A stretch of 64,000 nt of DNA from AC-32 sp963715575 (GCA_963715575.1 OY970250.1:2666001-2730000); one strand, 5' to 3'. Positions 34,630-43,709 are shown, counted from the first letter of the stretch. Numbers and translations: made by a program. The notes: generated from the sequence alone by a model not told the origin.

Positions 34630-36152
34630 TTCTTGCGGGTGCCGACGCGGAAGGGCCGGCTGACGAGGACGCTCGCGCGCTTGGAGTTCATGGTTGCGCT
34701 CATCCGGATCGCATAGACGTAGAGGCCGGGCTTCAGCCTGCGCTTCGGAAAGTACACGAGCCGCTTGTTCGCTTTGATCACGCCGCGCGCGGAGAGCAGC
34801 GGTTTCGGCTTGCCCGCGGCGAGGCGCTTGCCGAGCACGGCCTTCTTGGGGCCGGCCTTGAACAGCCCGGCGCGGAAGTTCGCCTCCTCGCCCGCGGCGG
34901 CGGTGAAGCTCCAGCGGGTGCGCTTCAGCGGCTGCGCCTTCTTGAGACTCCCCCACGCCACTGCCGGAAGCACGACGCCGGCCACGTGCCGCCAGCGGAC
35001 CGGTGTCTTGGGACAGTCGCCGTGGGTCTGCGCGAGCAGCTGCTTGACCAAGTCGTAGGAGGGCCGGTGCGAGCCGTCGGCACGCACGAGCCCGCTCTGC
35101 CAGCGGTCGAGGTCGGTCTCGTCGGTGAGGTGGAAGAAGCTGAGCATCCGCACAGCGGGGTCGCACTCGGCGCGCGTGACGGTGTCGCGGTAGTACGCAG
35201 CCTGGTCGTCTTCGCTGATCAGCTTCAGGCCGGGCGTCTCGACGCCGGTGTAGAGCGACGCCAGCGCGGGCAGCGGCGCGACCTGCCAGCCGACCTCGTC
35301 CAGGTCGAACTTGAGCGGCTTGAACAACGACCTCCCGGCCTCGGGGAAGGTCGACTGCGCGGTGCCGTTGAACGCGTCCCAGACCGCCTGCTTGATCCGG
35401 TCGAGGTTCGCAAGGCCTGCCGTCGGCCACGCGTAGCGGAGGCTCGGCGGTCCCTGCTGGGGCTGCGGGTACGGGTGGTAGGCGAGCTCGTCCATCAAGG
35501 GCTTCGGGCGGTGGCTCGCCCGGTAGGCGACGCCGAGGTCGTGCAGGAAGCGGACCGGCGAGCGCGAGCGGTTGCTCTTCCCGAGCGGCTGGTCGTTGCC
35601 GCGCGGGGACAGGCCGACGCCGATCACGTTGATGGTCGGGTCGACCGCCTTCAGCGCGTCGTAGGAGGCCGCGAGCACCAGCAGGTACTGCGCGGCGGCG
35701 AGCGCCTTGCCTTTGCCCGAGAACTGCGGCTGCCAGAAGCGCGGCTGGTTCGGCTCGTTGCCGATCACGTAATCCTTCACCGTCGGAAAGGTCGTCGCCA
35801 GCAGCGTCAGGAACGATGCGAACTTCGTCTTGGCGTCGGGGGTCGCCGTCAGGTCTTTGGCGTTCAGAGGCGCGACCGCGAAGATGATCCGCGCGCCCGT
35901 GGCCTGGGCCTGCGGCAGCCAGGAGGCAATCTCGTCCTGCCCGGCGATCGTGGTCGGGTTGGCGGCCTCCCAGTTGACCGAGACGCGGTTCACCTTCAGG
36001 CCGACGTCGTTAAGCGTCGCGAAGAACGAGGCACCGCCGTCGCCGGTCTTGCCCGCGTCCTCGGTCACGCCGACGTCCAGCCCGGCTCGCGCCGCTCCTG
36101 CGACGGCGCACGCCAGCACTGCGCACGCGCACAGCAGTAGTCCTTTCGTCAC
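34626..36152 (-). CDS. Secreted glycoside-hydrolase-like (beta/alpha)8 protein
   Basis: 508-aa protein with a signal peptide (LLLCACAVLACAVAGAARA, residues 5-23) and a clan-A-like TIM-barrel: RVSVNWEAANP, then VIGNEPNQPRFW where the Glu of NEP would be the acid/base, and FDLDEVGWQV and FFHLTDETDLDRW later. The C-terminal 90 residues form a basic beta-sandwich-like tail. Similar proteins are frequent in Thermoleophilia; the sugar substrate is unknown. GTG start with GAGGAGG about ten bases upstream. Confidence 0.7.
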   Translation of the reverse strand: MTKGLLLCACAVLACAVAGAARAGLDVGVTEDAGKTGDGGASFFATLNDVGLKVNRVSVNWEAANPTTIAGQDEIASWLPQAQATGARIIFAVAPLNAKDLTATPDAKTKFASFLTLLATTFPTVKDYVIGNEPNQPRFWQPQFSGKGKALAAAQYLLVLAASYDALKAVDPTINVIGVGLSPRGNDQPLGKSNRSRSPVRFLHDLGVAYRASHRPKPLMDELAYHPYPQPQQGPPSLRYAWPTAGLANLDRIKQAVWDAFNGTAQSTFPEAGRSLFKPLKFDLDEVGWQVAPLPALASLYTGVETPGLKLISEDDQAAYYRDTVTRAECDPAVRMLSFFHLTDETDLDRWQSGLVRADGSHRPSYDLVKQLLAQTHGDCPKTPVRWRHVAGVVLPAVAWGSLKKAQPLKRTRWSFTAAAGEEANFRAGLFKAGPKKAVLGKRLAAGKPKPLLSARGVIKANKRLVYFPKRRLKPGLYVYAIRMSATMNSKRASVLVSRPFRVGTRKK

Positions 36153-36221
36153 TCTCTCGGTCCTCCTCGATCGGCGGCGTTTCTAGGTTGGCACGTTCTT
36201 CGGCATGTGAGAAGAGCCTCC

Positions 36222-37241
36222 TTAGCCCTTCAAGGTTGCCTCCAGCAACCGGCCGGCGCCGAACCTAACTGGGTCATCTGCCGGGAGGCCGGTCTCCTCG
36301 GCCGCTTCGGCGATCGCGGCATGCGCCGCCTCCTCGTCGAGCTCGGCCGTGTTCAGCGCGATGCAGGCGACGCGCGCCGGCCGCAGCGGCAGGGCGATGC
36401 GCTGGTGCACCTCGATCAGCTGGCCCAGGCTCGGCAGCGGGTAGCCGGGGTAGCCCTCGACCTCGACGGCGCCGGCCTTGTGGCAGAGCACGAAGACGTG
36501 CGGCGCCGAGCCGTGGATCAGCCCGAGCGTGACGCCCGAATAGGCCGGGTGCGCGAGCGAGCCTTGGCCCTCGACGAACAGCAGCTTGCCGCCGCGCTTG
36601 TGGCCCTCGACCACGAGCCGCTCGGCCGCGCCGGCGAGGAAGTCCGCGACGACCGCATCCACCGCGATCCCCCATCCCGCGATCGCGATCCCGGTCTGGC
36701 CGGTCGGGACGAAGACGCTCGGCAGGCTACGGCGCCTCGCCTCGAGGTCGAGCTCGAGCGCGACCGTCTTCTTCCCGATCGCGCAGTCGGAGCCGACCGT
36801 CAGCGCGATCCGCGCCGGGACTTGCAGGTTCTCGCCGGTGGGGACGCTCAGGTCGGGCGGCGGCTTGCGCAGGTCGCGCAGGTCGACGCCGTGCTCGCGC
36901 GCGAGGGCAACAAGCTCCTCGTCCTCGCCGACGAACTCGTGCAGGCCGCTCTCGAGGTCGAGCCCGGCCGCGATCGACTGCTTCAGCAGCTCGCGCCAGG
37001 CCGGCGGGAAGCGGCCGCCCTGGGTGGCGACGCCGACCACCGCGGTCGTCGGCCCGAACTGCAGTCCCTCATCGACGGTGGCGACGACCGGCACGCCCTC
37101 GTAGCTCTCGCCCGCGCGAGTCGAGTCGAGGATCGCGACGCTCGGGTCGGGCGCGTAGCGAAGGATCCCGCGAGCCGTCTTGCCGTAGTGCGGGTCGCCG
37201 GAGCGACCCTCAGCCAGTATGAGATACCGCTTCTCGGACAC
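36222..37241 (-). CDS. dgcN: DUF1611 P-loop protein, DgcN-like N-acetyltransferase candidate
   Basis: 339-aa protein with an N-terminal Rossmann-like part (LILAEGRSGDPHYGKTARGILRY) and a P-loop-like domain: TVGSDCAIGKKTVALEL near residue 150 and VFVPTGQTGIAIAGWGI. DUF1611 members include DgcN, proposed to N-acetylate D-glutamate so the partner racemase DgcA can invert it. Here it overlaps the DgcA-like gene by 32 bases, matching the known pair. The pairing is seen; the D-glutamate role is taken from described homologues. Confidence 0.78.
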   Translation of the reverse strand: MSEKRYLILAEGRSGDPHYGKTARGILRYAPDPSVAILDSTRAGESYEGVPVVATVDEGLQFGPTTAVVGVATQGGRFPPAWRELLKQSIAAGLDLESGLHEFVGEDEELVALAREHGVDLRDLRKPPPDLSVPTGENLQVPARIALTVGSDCAIGKKTVALELDLEARRRSLPSVFVPTGQTGIAIAGWGIAVDAVVADFLAGAAERLVVEGHKRGGKLLFVEGQGSLAHPAYSGVTLGLIHGSAPHVFVLCHKAGAVEVEGYPGYPLPSLGQLIEVHQRIALPLRPARVACIALNTAELDEEAAHAAIAEAAEETGLPADDPVRFGAGRLLEATLKG

Positions 37242-38235
37242 CGAGACCTGGTGCGTCGGCTGGAAGCTGGACGCCGTCGACGAGCTCGACGCCGGGCCAC
37301 GGGTCCTCGACCAGCAGCAGGTTCCCGTCGAGGTCGACGTGATCGAACAGGCTCGCGCAGGCAGCGCCCGCGGCCACCGCGAGGCCGGACTCGTTCATGC
37401 AGCCGAGCATCAGCCCGAGCCCGAGCGCGCGGCCGGCGTGCGCCATCCGCACCGCCTCGCGGATCCCGCCCGACTTGGCCAGCTTGACCGTCAGGCCGTG
37501 CGCGCGCTCGGCGCAGAAGGCGACGTCGTCGAGCGTGTGGCAATCCTCGTCGACGTAGATCGGCAGCGGCGAGCGGCGCTTCAGCTCCGGGCCGTCGGCG
37601 TCGCCGGCCGGGAGCGGCTGCTCGCAGTACTGGACGCCGAGCTCCGCGAGCTGCGGCAGCGCCTCGAGCGCCTGCTCGAGTGACCACGCCTCGTTCACGT
37701 CCACCTGCAGCGGCACCTCCGAGACACCGCGCACCGCGCGCACGCGCTCGACGTCGAGCCCGTCGCCCGCGCCGAGCTTCAGCTTCAGCCGCTTGAACCG
37801 GCCCTCGACCCTCTCCGCACGGCGGGCCATGTCGTCGGGGTCGCCGAGCCAGATCGTCCACGAGGTCGGCGGGCCTTCGCGCCGCAGCCCAAGCAGCCGC
37901 CAGACCGGCAGGCCGACGAGCTTGCCGCACAGGTCGTGGAGCGCGGCGTCGATCGCCGCCTTGGCCGCCTGCTCGCCCGGCCGCTCCCTCAGCCGCGCCT
38001 CGATCTCCTCGAACGCGAACGGGTCGTCGCCGACCAACGCGCCGGCGTCCTCGAGGAAGGCGAGCGCCGAGGCCGGCGACTCGTCGTAGCGCTCGATCGG
38101 CGCCGCCTCGCCGAAGCCGCTCACGCCCTCGTGGCGAAGCTCGACGTCCACCACCTCCGCCGCGTCCGAGGCGCCGCGCGAGATCACGAACGTCTCCGCC
38201 ATCCGCACGGTCGCGATCCGGGCCTCGAGCTCCAC
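37210..38235 (-). CDS. dgcA: Enolase-superfamily dipeptide epimerase / DgcA-like racemase
   Basis: 341-aa enolase-superfamily enzyme of the muconate-lactonizing subgroup. Catalytic lysine pair: KLKLG near residue 150 and VKLAKSGG near 250. Metal ligands lie in VDVNEAW, EQPL and VDEDCHTL. Relatives epimerise L-Ala-D/L-Glu dipeptides or racemise N-acyl amino acids. The GTG start lies 6 nt after a TAAGGT box, with no Shine-Dalgarno. It leads the operon with dgcN and probably the downstream secreted protein and peptidases. Confidence 0.82.
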   Translation of the reverse strand: MELEARIATVRMAETFVISRGASDAAEVVDVELRHEGVSGFGEAAPIERYDESPASALAFLEDAGALVGDDPFAFEEIEARLRERPGEQAAKAAIDAALHDLCGKLVGLPVWRLLGLRREGPPTSWTIWLGDPDDMARRAERVEGRFKRLKLKLGAGDGLDVERVRAVRGVSEVPLQVDVNEAWSLEQALEALPQLAELGVQYCEQPLPAGDADGPELKRRSPLPIYVDEDCHTLDDVAFCAERAHGLTVKLAKSGGIREAVRMAHAGRALGLGLMLGCMNESGLAVAAGAACASLFDHVDLDGNLLLVEDPWPGVELVDGVQLPADAPGLGVREAVSHTG

Positions 38236-38256
38236 CGGGATACCTTAGAACTCGAG
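38236..38256. promoter_or_regulatory. Overlapping divergent -10 boxes (dgcA / MFS gene)
   Basis: Only 21 bp separate the dgcA GTG and the MFS ATG. TACCTT on the plus strand (38241-38246) and TAAGGT on the minus strand (38242-38247) occupy the same seven base pairs, 10 and 6 nt from their start codons. No Shine-Dalgarno fits on the minus side. Confidence 0.45.
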
Positions 38257-39561
38257 ATGCGGACGCTGGCCACCTACCTGCGGGGGCTCGACCCGCACCT
38301 GCCCCGGACGGTCTGGCTCGTCCAGGCCGGCGGCGTGGTCAACTCGCTCGGCAACGGGATCGTCTTCCCGTTCGCGATCATCTACCTGCACAACGTGCGC
38401 GGGATCTCGTTCGCGCAGGCCGGCTTCGCGCTCGCGATCGGCGGGGCAGCCGCCCTCGTGGCGGGCCTCGGCGCCGGCTCGCTGGTCGACCGGTTCGGCG
38501 GTCGCAACACGCTCGTCTTCGGCCTGCTTGTCCAGCTAGTCGCGTTCACGCTCTTCCCGCTGATCCGCGAGCCCTGGCACGCCGACGTGCTCTTCGCGCT
38601 CGACGGCGTCGGGACCGCGTGCTTCTGGCCGGGCCAGTCGACGCTGCTCTCGCGGCTGACCCCGCCCGAGCACCGCCACTCGGCCTACGCCCTGCAGCGG
38701 GTGAGCATGAACCTCGGCGTCGGCCTGGGCGGCGTGGTCGGCGGCCTGATCGCGACCACGGCCGATCCCGCCAGCTTCACGAGGATGTTCCTGTTCGACG
38801 CCGCCACCTTCCTCGTCTTCGCGATCCTGCTGCTGATCGGCGTGCGGGAGCCGCCGGTGACCGAGGCCGAGGAGCACGAGGAGCCCGGCAGCTACCGCGC
38901 CGTCCTGCGCGATCGCAACTTCCTCGCCCTCACCGGCCTGAACGTGCTCTTCGTCGCGGTCGGCTACGAGGTCTTCGCGCTGCTGCCGCCGTTCGCCAAG
39001 AACTACGCCGGTGTGGACGAGCGCTGGATCGGCTTCATCTGGCTGGCGAACACGCTGCTGATCGTGCTGATCCAGCTGCCCGTCTCGAAGGCGCTCGAGG
39101 GCCGCCGCCGGATGGCCGCGCTCGCGTTGATGAACGTGCTCTGGGCGGGCGCCGCGCTGATCGTGCTCGCCGGCGGCGGGCTGCTGAACGGAACCTCGGC
39201 CGCGCTCGTCTTCATGGTCGCAGTGATGGTCTTCGCGCTCGGCGAGACGCTGCAGGGCCCGACCCAGGCGCCGCTCGTGGCCGACCTCGCGCCGGAGCGG
39301 CTGCGCGGGCGCTACTTCGCGCTCGGCGCGATGTCTTGGAGCGCCGGCTCGATCCTCGGCCCCGCCGTCGGCGGCCCGCTGCTCGACTGGCACCCGCTGG
39401 CGGTCTGGCCGATCTCGGCCGGGGTCTGCCTGTTCGCAGCAACGGCCTGCCTACGACTCGAGCGCCGCCTGCCCCAGAGCGTCCGCCGCACACCGAAGCC
39501 GGAGGCGGTCACGGTGACCCCGCTCACCCCGCCGCTAGACTTGGCGGCCGAGCGCCTGTAG
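38257..39561 (+). CDS. Major facilitator superfamily transporter, stop codon inside tRNA-Arg
   Basis: 434-aa membrane protein with about twelve hydrophobic segments. It shows the MFS motif A-like loop GSLVDRFGGRNTLVFG between helices 2 and 3, and a second-half repeat with KALEGRRRMAALALM. Substrate cannot be deduced; the form resembles drug-efflux type MFS exporters. The coding frame ends at a TAG that is formed by the T8-A9-G10 bases of the following tRNA-Arg, so ten bases are shared. Divergent from dgcA. Confidence 0.88.
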   Translation: MRTLATYLRGLDPHLPRTVWLVQAGGVVNSLGNGIVFPFAIIYLHNVRGISFAQAGFALAIGGAAALVAGLGAGSLVDRFGGRNTLVFGLLVQLVAFTLFPLIREPWHADVLFALDGVGTACFWPGQSTLLSRLTPPEHRHSAYALQRVSMNLGVGLGGVVGGLIATTADPASFTRMFLFDAATFLVFAILLLIGVREPPVTEAEEHEEPGSYRAVLRDRNFLALTGLNVLFVAVGYEVFALLPPFAKNYAGVDERWIGFIWLANTLLIVLIQLPVSKALEGRRRMAALALMNVLWAGAALIVLAGGGLLNGTSAALVFMVAVMVFALGETLQGPTQAPLVADLAPERLRGRYFALGAMSWSAGSILGPAVGGPLLDWHPLAVWPISAGVCLFAATACLRLERRLPQSVRRTPKPEAVTVTPLTPPLDLAAERL

Positions 39562-39624
39562 CTCAGGGGATAGAGCGCGCGCCTCCGGAGCGCGAGGTCG
39601 CAGGTTCGATTCCTGCCAGGCGCA
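39552..39624 (+). tRNA. tRNA-Arg (anticodon CCG)
   Basis: 73-nt cloverleaf: acceptor GCGCCTG / CAGGCGC, D-arm GCTC-AGGGGATA-GAGC, anticodon stem CGCGC / GCGCG with loop CTCCGGA giving anticodon CCG, T-arm GCAGG-TTCGATT-CCTGC and discriminator A. CCA is not encoded. Reads the CGG codon, frequent in this GC-rich genome. Its 5' end overlaps the MFS gene by ten bases. Confidence 0.97.
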
Positions 39625-39762
39625 TCTGACGCGATTCATCCAGGCCGCAGCGGTGCAGAGGTAAAGACTGCCGCGTCCGTAGTTTGAGGCCGGGTAGATC
39701 CGAGGACCGCACGATGACGCAACGGTGGTCTTTGACGACCATGGCGGTTGGAGATAAGAGGG

Positions 39763-40902
39763 ATGCGACGATTCGCGTATGCGTGGCTGATGGTGTCTGT
39801 CCTCGCGCTTCCGTTCGCTCTTCAATCGGCGGCGGTGACGCCGGGGGAGCGGGCGGCGCGGACACAAAGCCCAATCGAGTACTTCGCGATGGACGGGGCG
39901 GTAGTCGCCTACGGCACCAACACCCCCTATCCCGACGTCCTGACCTGGGATGGGCTGACCGGTCGCAAGACTCTGGTGACCGGCGGGGATTTCGCGCAAG
40001 CGCTTGACGGTTTGGCAGTTGCGGGAACGCGCGTCGCCTGGATCGCTGCAAGCGCCGGAAACACCGAGTACGTCGACTCGCTCTACACCTCTTCGATCGC
40101 GAGCCCGCAAGAGCATCTGCTGGTGCGCGCACAGCGCTTTCTCGATAGTGATTGCTCAACTCATCCCCCCTGCACCTACGGGGCCTGGGTGCAAGGACTC
40201 GTCGGCTCGGGGAACCTCCTGGCCGTCAGCCGCTGGTCGACCGATGTCGCGAACGGCGTCGAAACTGTTTCGGGCCAACGGCTGAGCGCGATCGGTGCCC
40301 CCAGCAGGCTCTCGACGCTGGTCTTGGGCGCAGGCGGGATTGTCGCCCAGTCGAGCGATTCGGGCCGCATTGCCGTCTTCCGGCCGCTCGGGAGCATCGA
40401 CCACGCTGGGCGCTACAGCGGCTCGAGCATCGGCATCTACAGTGCTCAGGGTCGGCTGCTCAAAGAACTTCGCCCGCCCGAGGCCGACTTGGCGAAATCC
40501 GGCGTCGGCCACATGGCGGAAGTGGCCCTGCAGGGAAACCACCTCGCGATCCTGACCGTCCAGAGGCGGCTCAAGCTCTACAACTGGCGGGCCGGACGAC
40601 TACTCCACAGCTGGCAGCTTCCGAGCGGGGCGGGCCATCTCGATCTGTACGGACAGCTCGCGACGTATCTCGTGACGCGGGGCAATGCCACGCTGACGCT
40701 GCATCTCCGCCAGCTGACGAGCGGTCGAGACGTGATCTTTCGCAGGCTGACCCGGCCGCCAGCGACCGTGGGATTCGTAGGAGCAGGGATCGAGAAGCCA
40801 GGTCTCGCCTACGCGTGGGATGCCCGCAAGGGCCAGGACTACTACGGGAATCTCGGATTCGTCGCGATGGCCCGCGTGCTCGCCGCGGTTAGCAAGAGGT
40901 GA
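39763..40902 (+). CDS. Secreted beta-propeller-like protein of unknown function
   Basis: 379-aa protein with a signal peptide (FAYAWLMVSVLALPFALQSAA, about residues 4-22) and repeated blade-like segments: VVAYGTNTP, VAWIAAS, LLAVSRWS, IGIYSAQGRLL, LAILTVQRRLKLYNWRAG. No catalytic motif is recognised. Base use is less GC-rich than neighbouring core genes, and the gene follows a tRNA, so it may be a more recent acquisition. The ATG at 39763 is preferred to a TTG five codons upstream. Confidence 0.65.
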   Translation: MRRFAYAWLMVSVLALPFALQSAAVTPGERAARTQSPIEYFAMDGAVVAYGTNTPYPDVLTWDGLTGRKTLVTGGDFAQALDGLAVAGTRVAWIAASAGNTEYVDSLYTSSIASPQEHLLVRAQRFLDSDCSTHPPCTYGAWVQGLVGSGNLLAVSRWSTDVANGVETVSGQRLSAIGAPSRLSTLVLGAGGIVAQSSDSGRIAVFRPLGSIDHAGRYSGSSIGIYSAQGRLLKELRPPEADLAKSGVGHMAEVALQGNHLAILTVQRRLKLYNWRAGRLLHSWQLPSGAGHLDLYGQLATYLVTRGNATLTLHLRQLTSGRDVIFRRLTRPPATVGFVGAGIEKPGLAYAWDARKGQDYYGNLGFVAMARVLAAVSKR

Positions 40903-40966
40903 CGAGGCTGCCGCATGAAAGGCCATGGCCGCATCCTCGCCTTGATGGTTCGTTAGGCAGGCGGGC

Positions 40967-41638
40967 CTAGCTCGTCCGAACACTCCTACGCACTCGAACC
41001 GAGGGGAGTGCGCCCACCTGCTCCTTTGTGAGGCTCAGCGTCGCTGCATCCGTCTCGACCTTCGCGACCGCCCCGATCGGAATCGTCACCTCGCGCCGCC
41101 CCCACAGATGGCCCCGCTCGAGGATGAGATGCGTGATGTGGGCTTCACCGTCCACGAGAAAGCCGTCCACCTCGCCGAGGTGGTGCTCGTCCGCCGACCA
41201 CACGTCACTCGAGCGGCGGATCTCGACCTCGCCTTTCGGGACGCGGTCGTAGATCAGCCCGAGATTCGGGTCGATGGGGAAGGTCTCGAGGCCCGCGCCG
41301 AAGTCGGCCGCGTAATACGGACTCGCGAGCACGTCTCGAACGCCGACGTCCCAATCCGGATCGTTGACGGCGGACTCCTCGAGCCGCAGGTACGTGTACT
41401 CCTGCACGGGCTCGAGCCCGTTCACTTCTTCCACAGTTCGGCGGAGCGAGATCTCCGACCCTTCATCGCCGGCTTCTGCCAGCTCGATCGGGACGAGCCG
41501 GGTCTCCAGCGACTCCTGGTGGCTCGGCCGCACGACCAGATGCGTCACGCGCTTGCTGATCGGGTCGATGACGACATCGGCCAGTACGCCGTAGGGCTTG
41601 TCGGTACAGCGGACCGGCGTTCCGAGCTCGAGTCGCAT
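40967..41638 (-). CDS. Tandem PRC-barrel domain protein
   Basis: 223-aa protein with an N-terminal PRC-barrel-like unit (LGTPVRCTDKPYGVLADVVIDPISKRVTHLVVRP) and a second one near residue 145 (SSDVWSADEHHLGEVDGFLVDGEAHITHLILERG). PRC barrels bind RNA, proteins or metabolites (RimM, photosynthetic reaction centre H). No other domain is present. The start is ATG at 41638; a divergent 54-aa gene begins 27 bases away. Function unknown. Confidence 0.78.
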   Translation of the reverse strand: MRLELGTPVRCTDKPYGVLADVVIDPISKRVTHLVVRPSHQESLETRLVPIELAEAGDEGSEISLRRTVEEVNGLEPVQEYTYLRLEESAVNDPDWDVGVRDVLASPYYAADFGAGLETFPIDPNLGLIYDRVPKGEVEIRRSSDVWSADEHHLGEVDGFLVDGEAHITHLILERGHLWGRREVTIPIGAVAKVETDAATLSLTKEQVGALPSVRVRRSVRTS

Positions 41639-41664
41639 GAGCGGACTGAGCCTATCCTTCCCTC
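41639..41664. promoter_or_regulatory. Divergent -10 boxes sharing one TA step (PRC-barrel / 54-aa gene)
   Basis: Minus-strand TAGGCT (41649-41654) lies 10 nt before the PRC-barrel ATG. Plus-strand TATCCT (41653-41658) lies 6 nt before the GTG at 41665. The boxes share the TA at 41653-41654, the same geometry as at 31674-31675. Confidence 0.45.
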
Positions 41665-41829
41665 GTGGGCATCTGGAAGAAACTGAAGGCACGGCGCACT
41701 GAGCGCAAAGCCGAGAAGGAAGCGATCGAGCACGAGCTCGAGGAGTCGCTCCGCGCCGGCGAAGAGGAACAAGGCCAGCGCGTCCGGTCGCCGCTCGACG
41801 AGGGCTTCATGAGCGGCCTCAAGCGCTAG
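41665..41829 (+). CDS. Small highly charged protein, 54 aa
   Basis: GTG-started frame encoding a lysine/arginine-rich N-terminus (GIWKKLKARRTERKAEKE) followed by a glutamate-rich helix and a C-terminal RSPLDEGFMSGLKR. It is probably one long helix with a flexible end. The frame starts 6 nt after a TATCCT box and ends just before a strong hairpin, so it forms a complete transcription unit. It shares a control region with the PRC-barrel gene. No family recognised. Confidence 0.6.
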   Translation: MGIWKKLKARRTERKAEKEAIEHELEESLRAGEEEQGQRVRSPLDEGFMSGLKR

Positions 41830-41854
41830 CGGGTCCGGCTCGTCAGCTAGCACG

Positions 41855-41889
41855 CCGCCGCGCGCCCCTCGGCTCGAGGCGCGCGGCGG
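41855..41889. terminator. Bidirectional GC-rich terminator hairpin
   Basis: Perfect 12-bp stem CCGCCGCGCGCC (41855-41866) with GGCGCGCGGCGG (41878-41889), 11-nt loop, lying between convergent genes ending at 41829 and 41901. No T-run follows on either side, as is common for actinobacterial hairpin terminators. Confidence 0.65.
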
Positions 41890-41900
41890 GTGGGAGAACG

Positions 41901-43709
41901 CTACTTCTTGCAGCCGGGGAACTTGAACGAGACGACACGCGTCCGCCAGGTTCCGATCACGACCGTGTCCTCCGCGAGGTATTCCTGCGTGTACCAGAAC
42001 GTGCAGTCGTCGCTCGGGTCGACGGTCAGGTCGCTGTAGTCGCCCCAGCGGCCTTCGGCCTCCGTCTGCGGGCCGGTGCCGGTGTACGCGACCTGCTCGG
42101 CCTGGGTCATCTGGCCCAGCGGGTCGCCGGCCGCCCCGCCGGTGTAGCGGACCGACGGGAAGTCGTTCGGCCCCGAGGCGCTGTAGCCGGCGGCGATGTC
42201 GCCCTTCTTGTCCTGGGCGACGCTGCCCATCCAGCGCCAGAGCGGGTTGGTCAGCCCGTCGGTGGGCGCATAGGTGCCCTGCTGGTAGACCGAGGGAGCG
42301 CCGCCCTTCGGGATGCGCAGCTCGTACCAGCGGATGCCCGTGCGGCCGTCGGCCTGGACGGTGTGGTTCAGGAGCACCGAGGCGTAGCTGCCGAAGTTCC
42401 GGTAGTTCATCCGGAACATCAGCCGGTCGCCCAGCACGTCGAGCTCCTGCGGGCCGCCCTTCTGCGGCACGCAGTCGCCGTAGCCGTAGACACACTGCGG
42501 CCGGACGTACGCGGCGACCGGGAGCGTGTAGCTCGGCTGGCCGTTGTTCCCGAAGGTCGAGTTGGACGGATTCGCCCAGTCGACGTGGAACTTCCACAGC
42601 CGCAGGACGAAGCCGTCGCTGCCGTCGGTCGGGGGGATGGTCGAAGCGTCGTCGACCTCCGCGAAGAGGTTCGGCGAGCCGGCCGGCGGCTGGGTCGAGC
42701 CGTCGAGGTCACCCGGGAGCTGGCCGATGTACTGGCCGCCCGGCGGGTTGGAGGCCGCCTCGTCGAAGTAGATGACGCGGGCCGGCTTGCCGGCGAGCAT
42801 CTTCGCCCGCTCGAACGCCATCGCGCCCGCGCCGGACGAGGTCTCGGACCCGTCCGGGAACTCGTTCGACGACATGTAGTAGGCGTCCGGCCAGACGCCG
42901 AGCTTCTCGTAGTCGTGGAACGTGCGGCCGAAGTGGAACTCGTAGAGGTAGTACGAGCCGGTGGCGTCGCTCGTCGTCGAGACCGCGATGCACTGGCCGT
43001 ATTCCTCGTTGTCGGCGGGCGTCGCGATGAACTGCGTCAGCAACCACCGCTTGGCCAACTGGTCGTAGAGGACGACCGGGTCGCCGTCGTTGTGCGTCTT
43101 GCACTCGCCGTCGGTGTTCGCCCAGAGCTGGTTGATCGGCGTCGCGCCGCGCAGCACCTGGCCCGTCTTCGAGAAGACCGCGAAGTCGGTGTTCACCATC
43201 TGGACGTACTGCGTCGCGCCGACCTCGCCGTCCGTGTCGGGCGGCAGGCAGCTGCAGCTGCTCCCGAGCGCGCACGGTGGGCCGAACGGCAGGCAGATGC
43301 CGTCGAAGTTCTGGATCGGCCCCGAGATCGGGCCGGAGCCCTTGGCCTTCTGGACGACCGGGTCCTTCGCGCCCGGCGGCGCGCTGCCCGGCTTGAGCGA
43401 CTCGATCTGGTTCGCCTTGAGCGGCGAGTGGGGCACCGGCAGCACCGGAAGCGAGCTGACCGCGGGCGATGCGCCCTGGAACTGCCCGTCGATCACCTGC
43501 GGGCCGGCCGTGGCGTCCGACGCCAGCGACATGTGGATGACGTTCGAGCCGCCCGCGCTGCTCGCGCGCGCGACCCCGTAGGCCTGTGTGGCTTCCTTCC
43601 CCGTCGTCCCCGCACCGGAGCCGCCTGCGACGGCGACCACGACCGCTGCGGTCACGACGGGAAGCGCAGCGACGACGACCGCCCTGCGCCGAACGAGCTT
43701 CCGCACCAT
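41901..43709 (-). CDS. Large secreted beta-propeller-like protein
   Basis: 602-aa protein with an N-terminal signal/anchor (RRRAVVVAALPVVTAAVVVAVAGG, residues 7-30). A proline-rich linker follows, then a cysteine-containing segment (CLPFGPPCALGSSCSCLPPD) and propeller-like blades with sialidase-type features such as DYEKLGVWPDAYYMSSNEF. Near the C-terminus is GRWGDYSDLTVDPSDDCTFWYTQEY, a motif seen in secreted proteins of several phyla. The ATG at 43709 was chosen by the signal peptide and the GGGGGTGAG upstream. Function unknown. Confidence 0.7.
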   Translation of the reverse strand: MVRKLVRRRAVVVAALPVVTAAVVVAVAGGSGAGTTGKEATQAYGVARASSAGGSNVIHMSLASDATAGPQVIDGQFQGASPAVSSLPVLPVPHSPLKANQIESLKPGSAPPGAKDPVVQKAKGSGPISGPIQNFDGICLPFGPPCALGSSCSCLPPDTDGEVGATQYVQMVNTDFAVFSKTGQVLRGATPINQLWANTDGECKTHNDGDPVVLYDQLAKRWLLTQFIATPADNEEYGQCIAVSTTSDATGSYYLYEFHFGRTFHDYEKLGVWPDAYYMSSNEFPDGSETSSGAGAMAFERAKMLAGKPARVIYFDEAASNPPGGQYIGQLPGDLDGSTQPPAGSPNLFAEVDDASTIPPTDGSDGFVLRLWKFHVDWANPSNSTFGNNGQPSYTLPVAAYVRPQCVYGYGDCVPQKGGPQELDVLGDRLMFRMNYRNFGSYASVLLNHTVQADGRTGIRWYELRIPKGGAPSVYQQGTYAPTDGLTNPLWRWMGSVAQDKKGDIAAGYSASGPNDFPSVRYTGGAAGDPLGQMTQAEQVAYTGTGPQTEAEGRWGDYSDLTVDPSDDCTFWYTQEYLAEDTVVIGTWRTRVVSFKFPGCKK

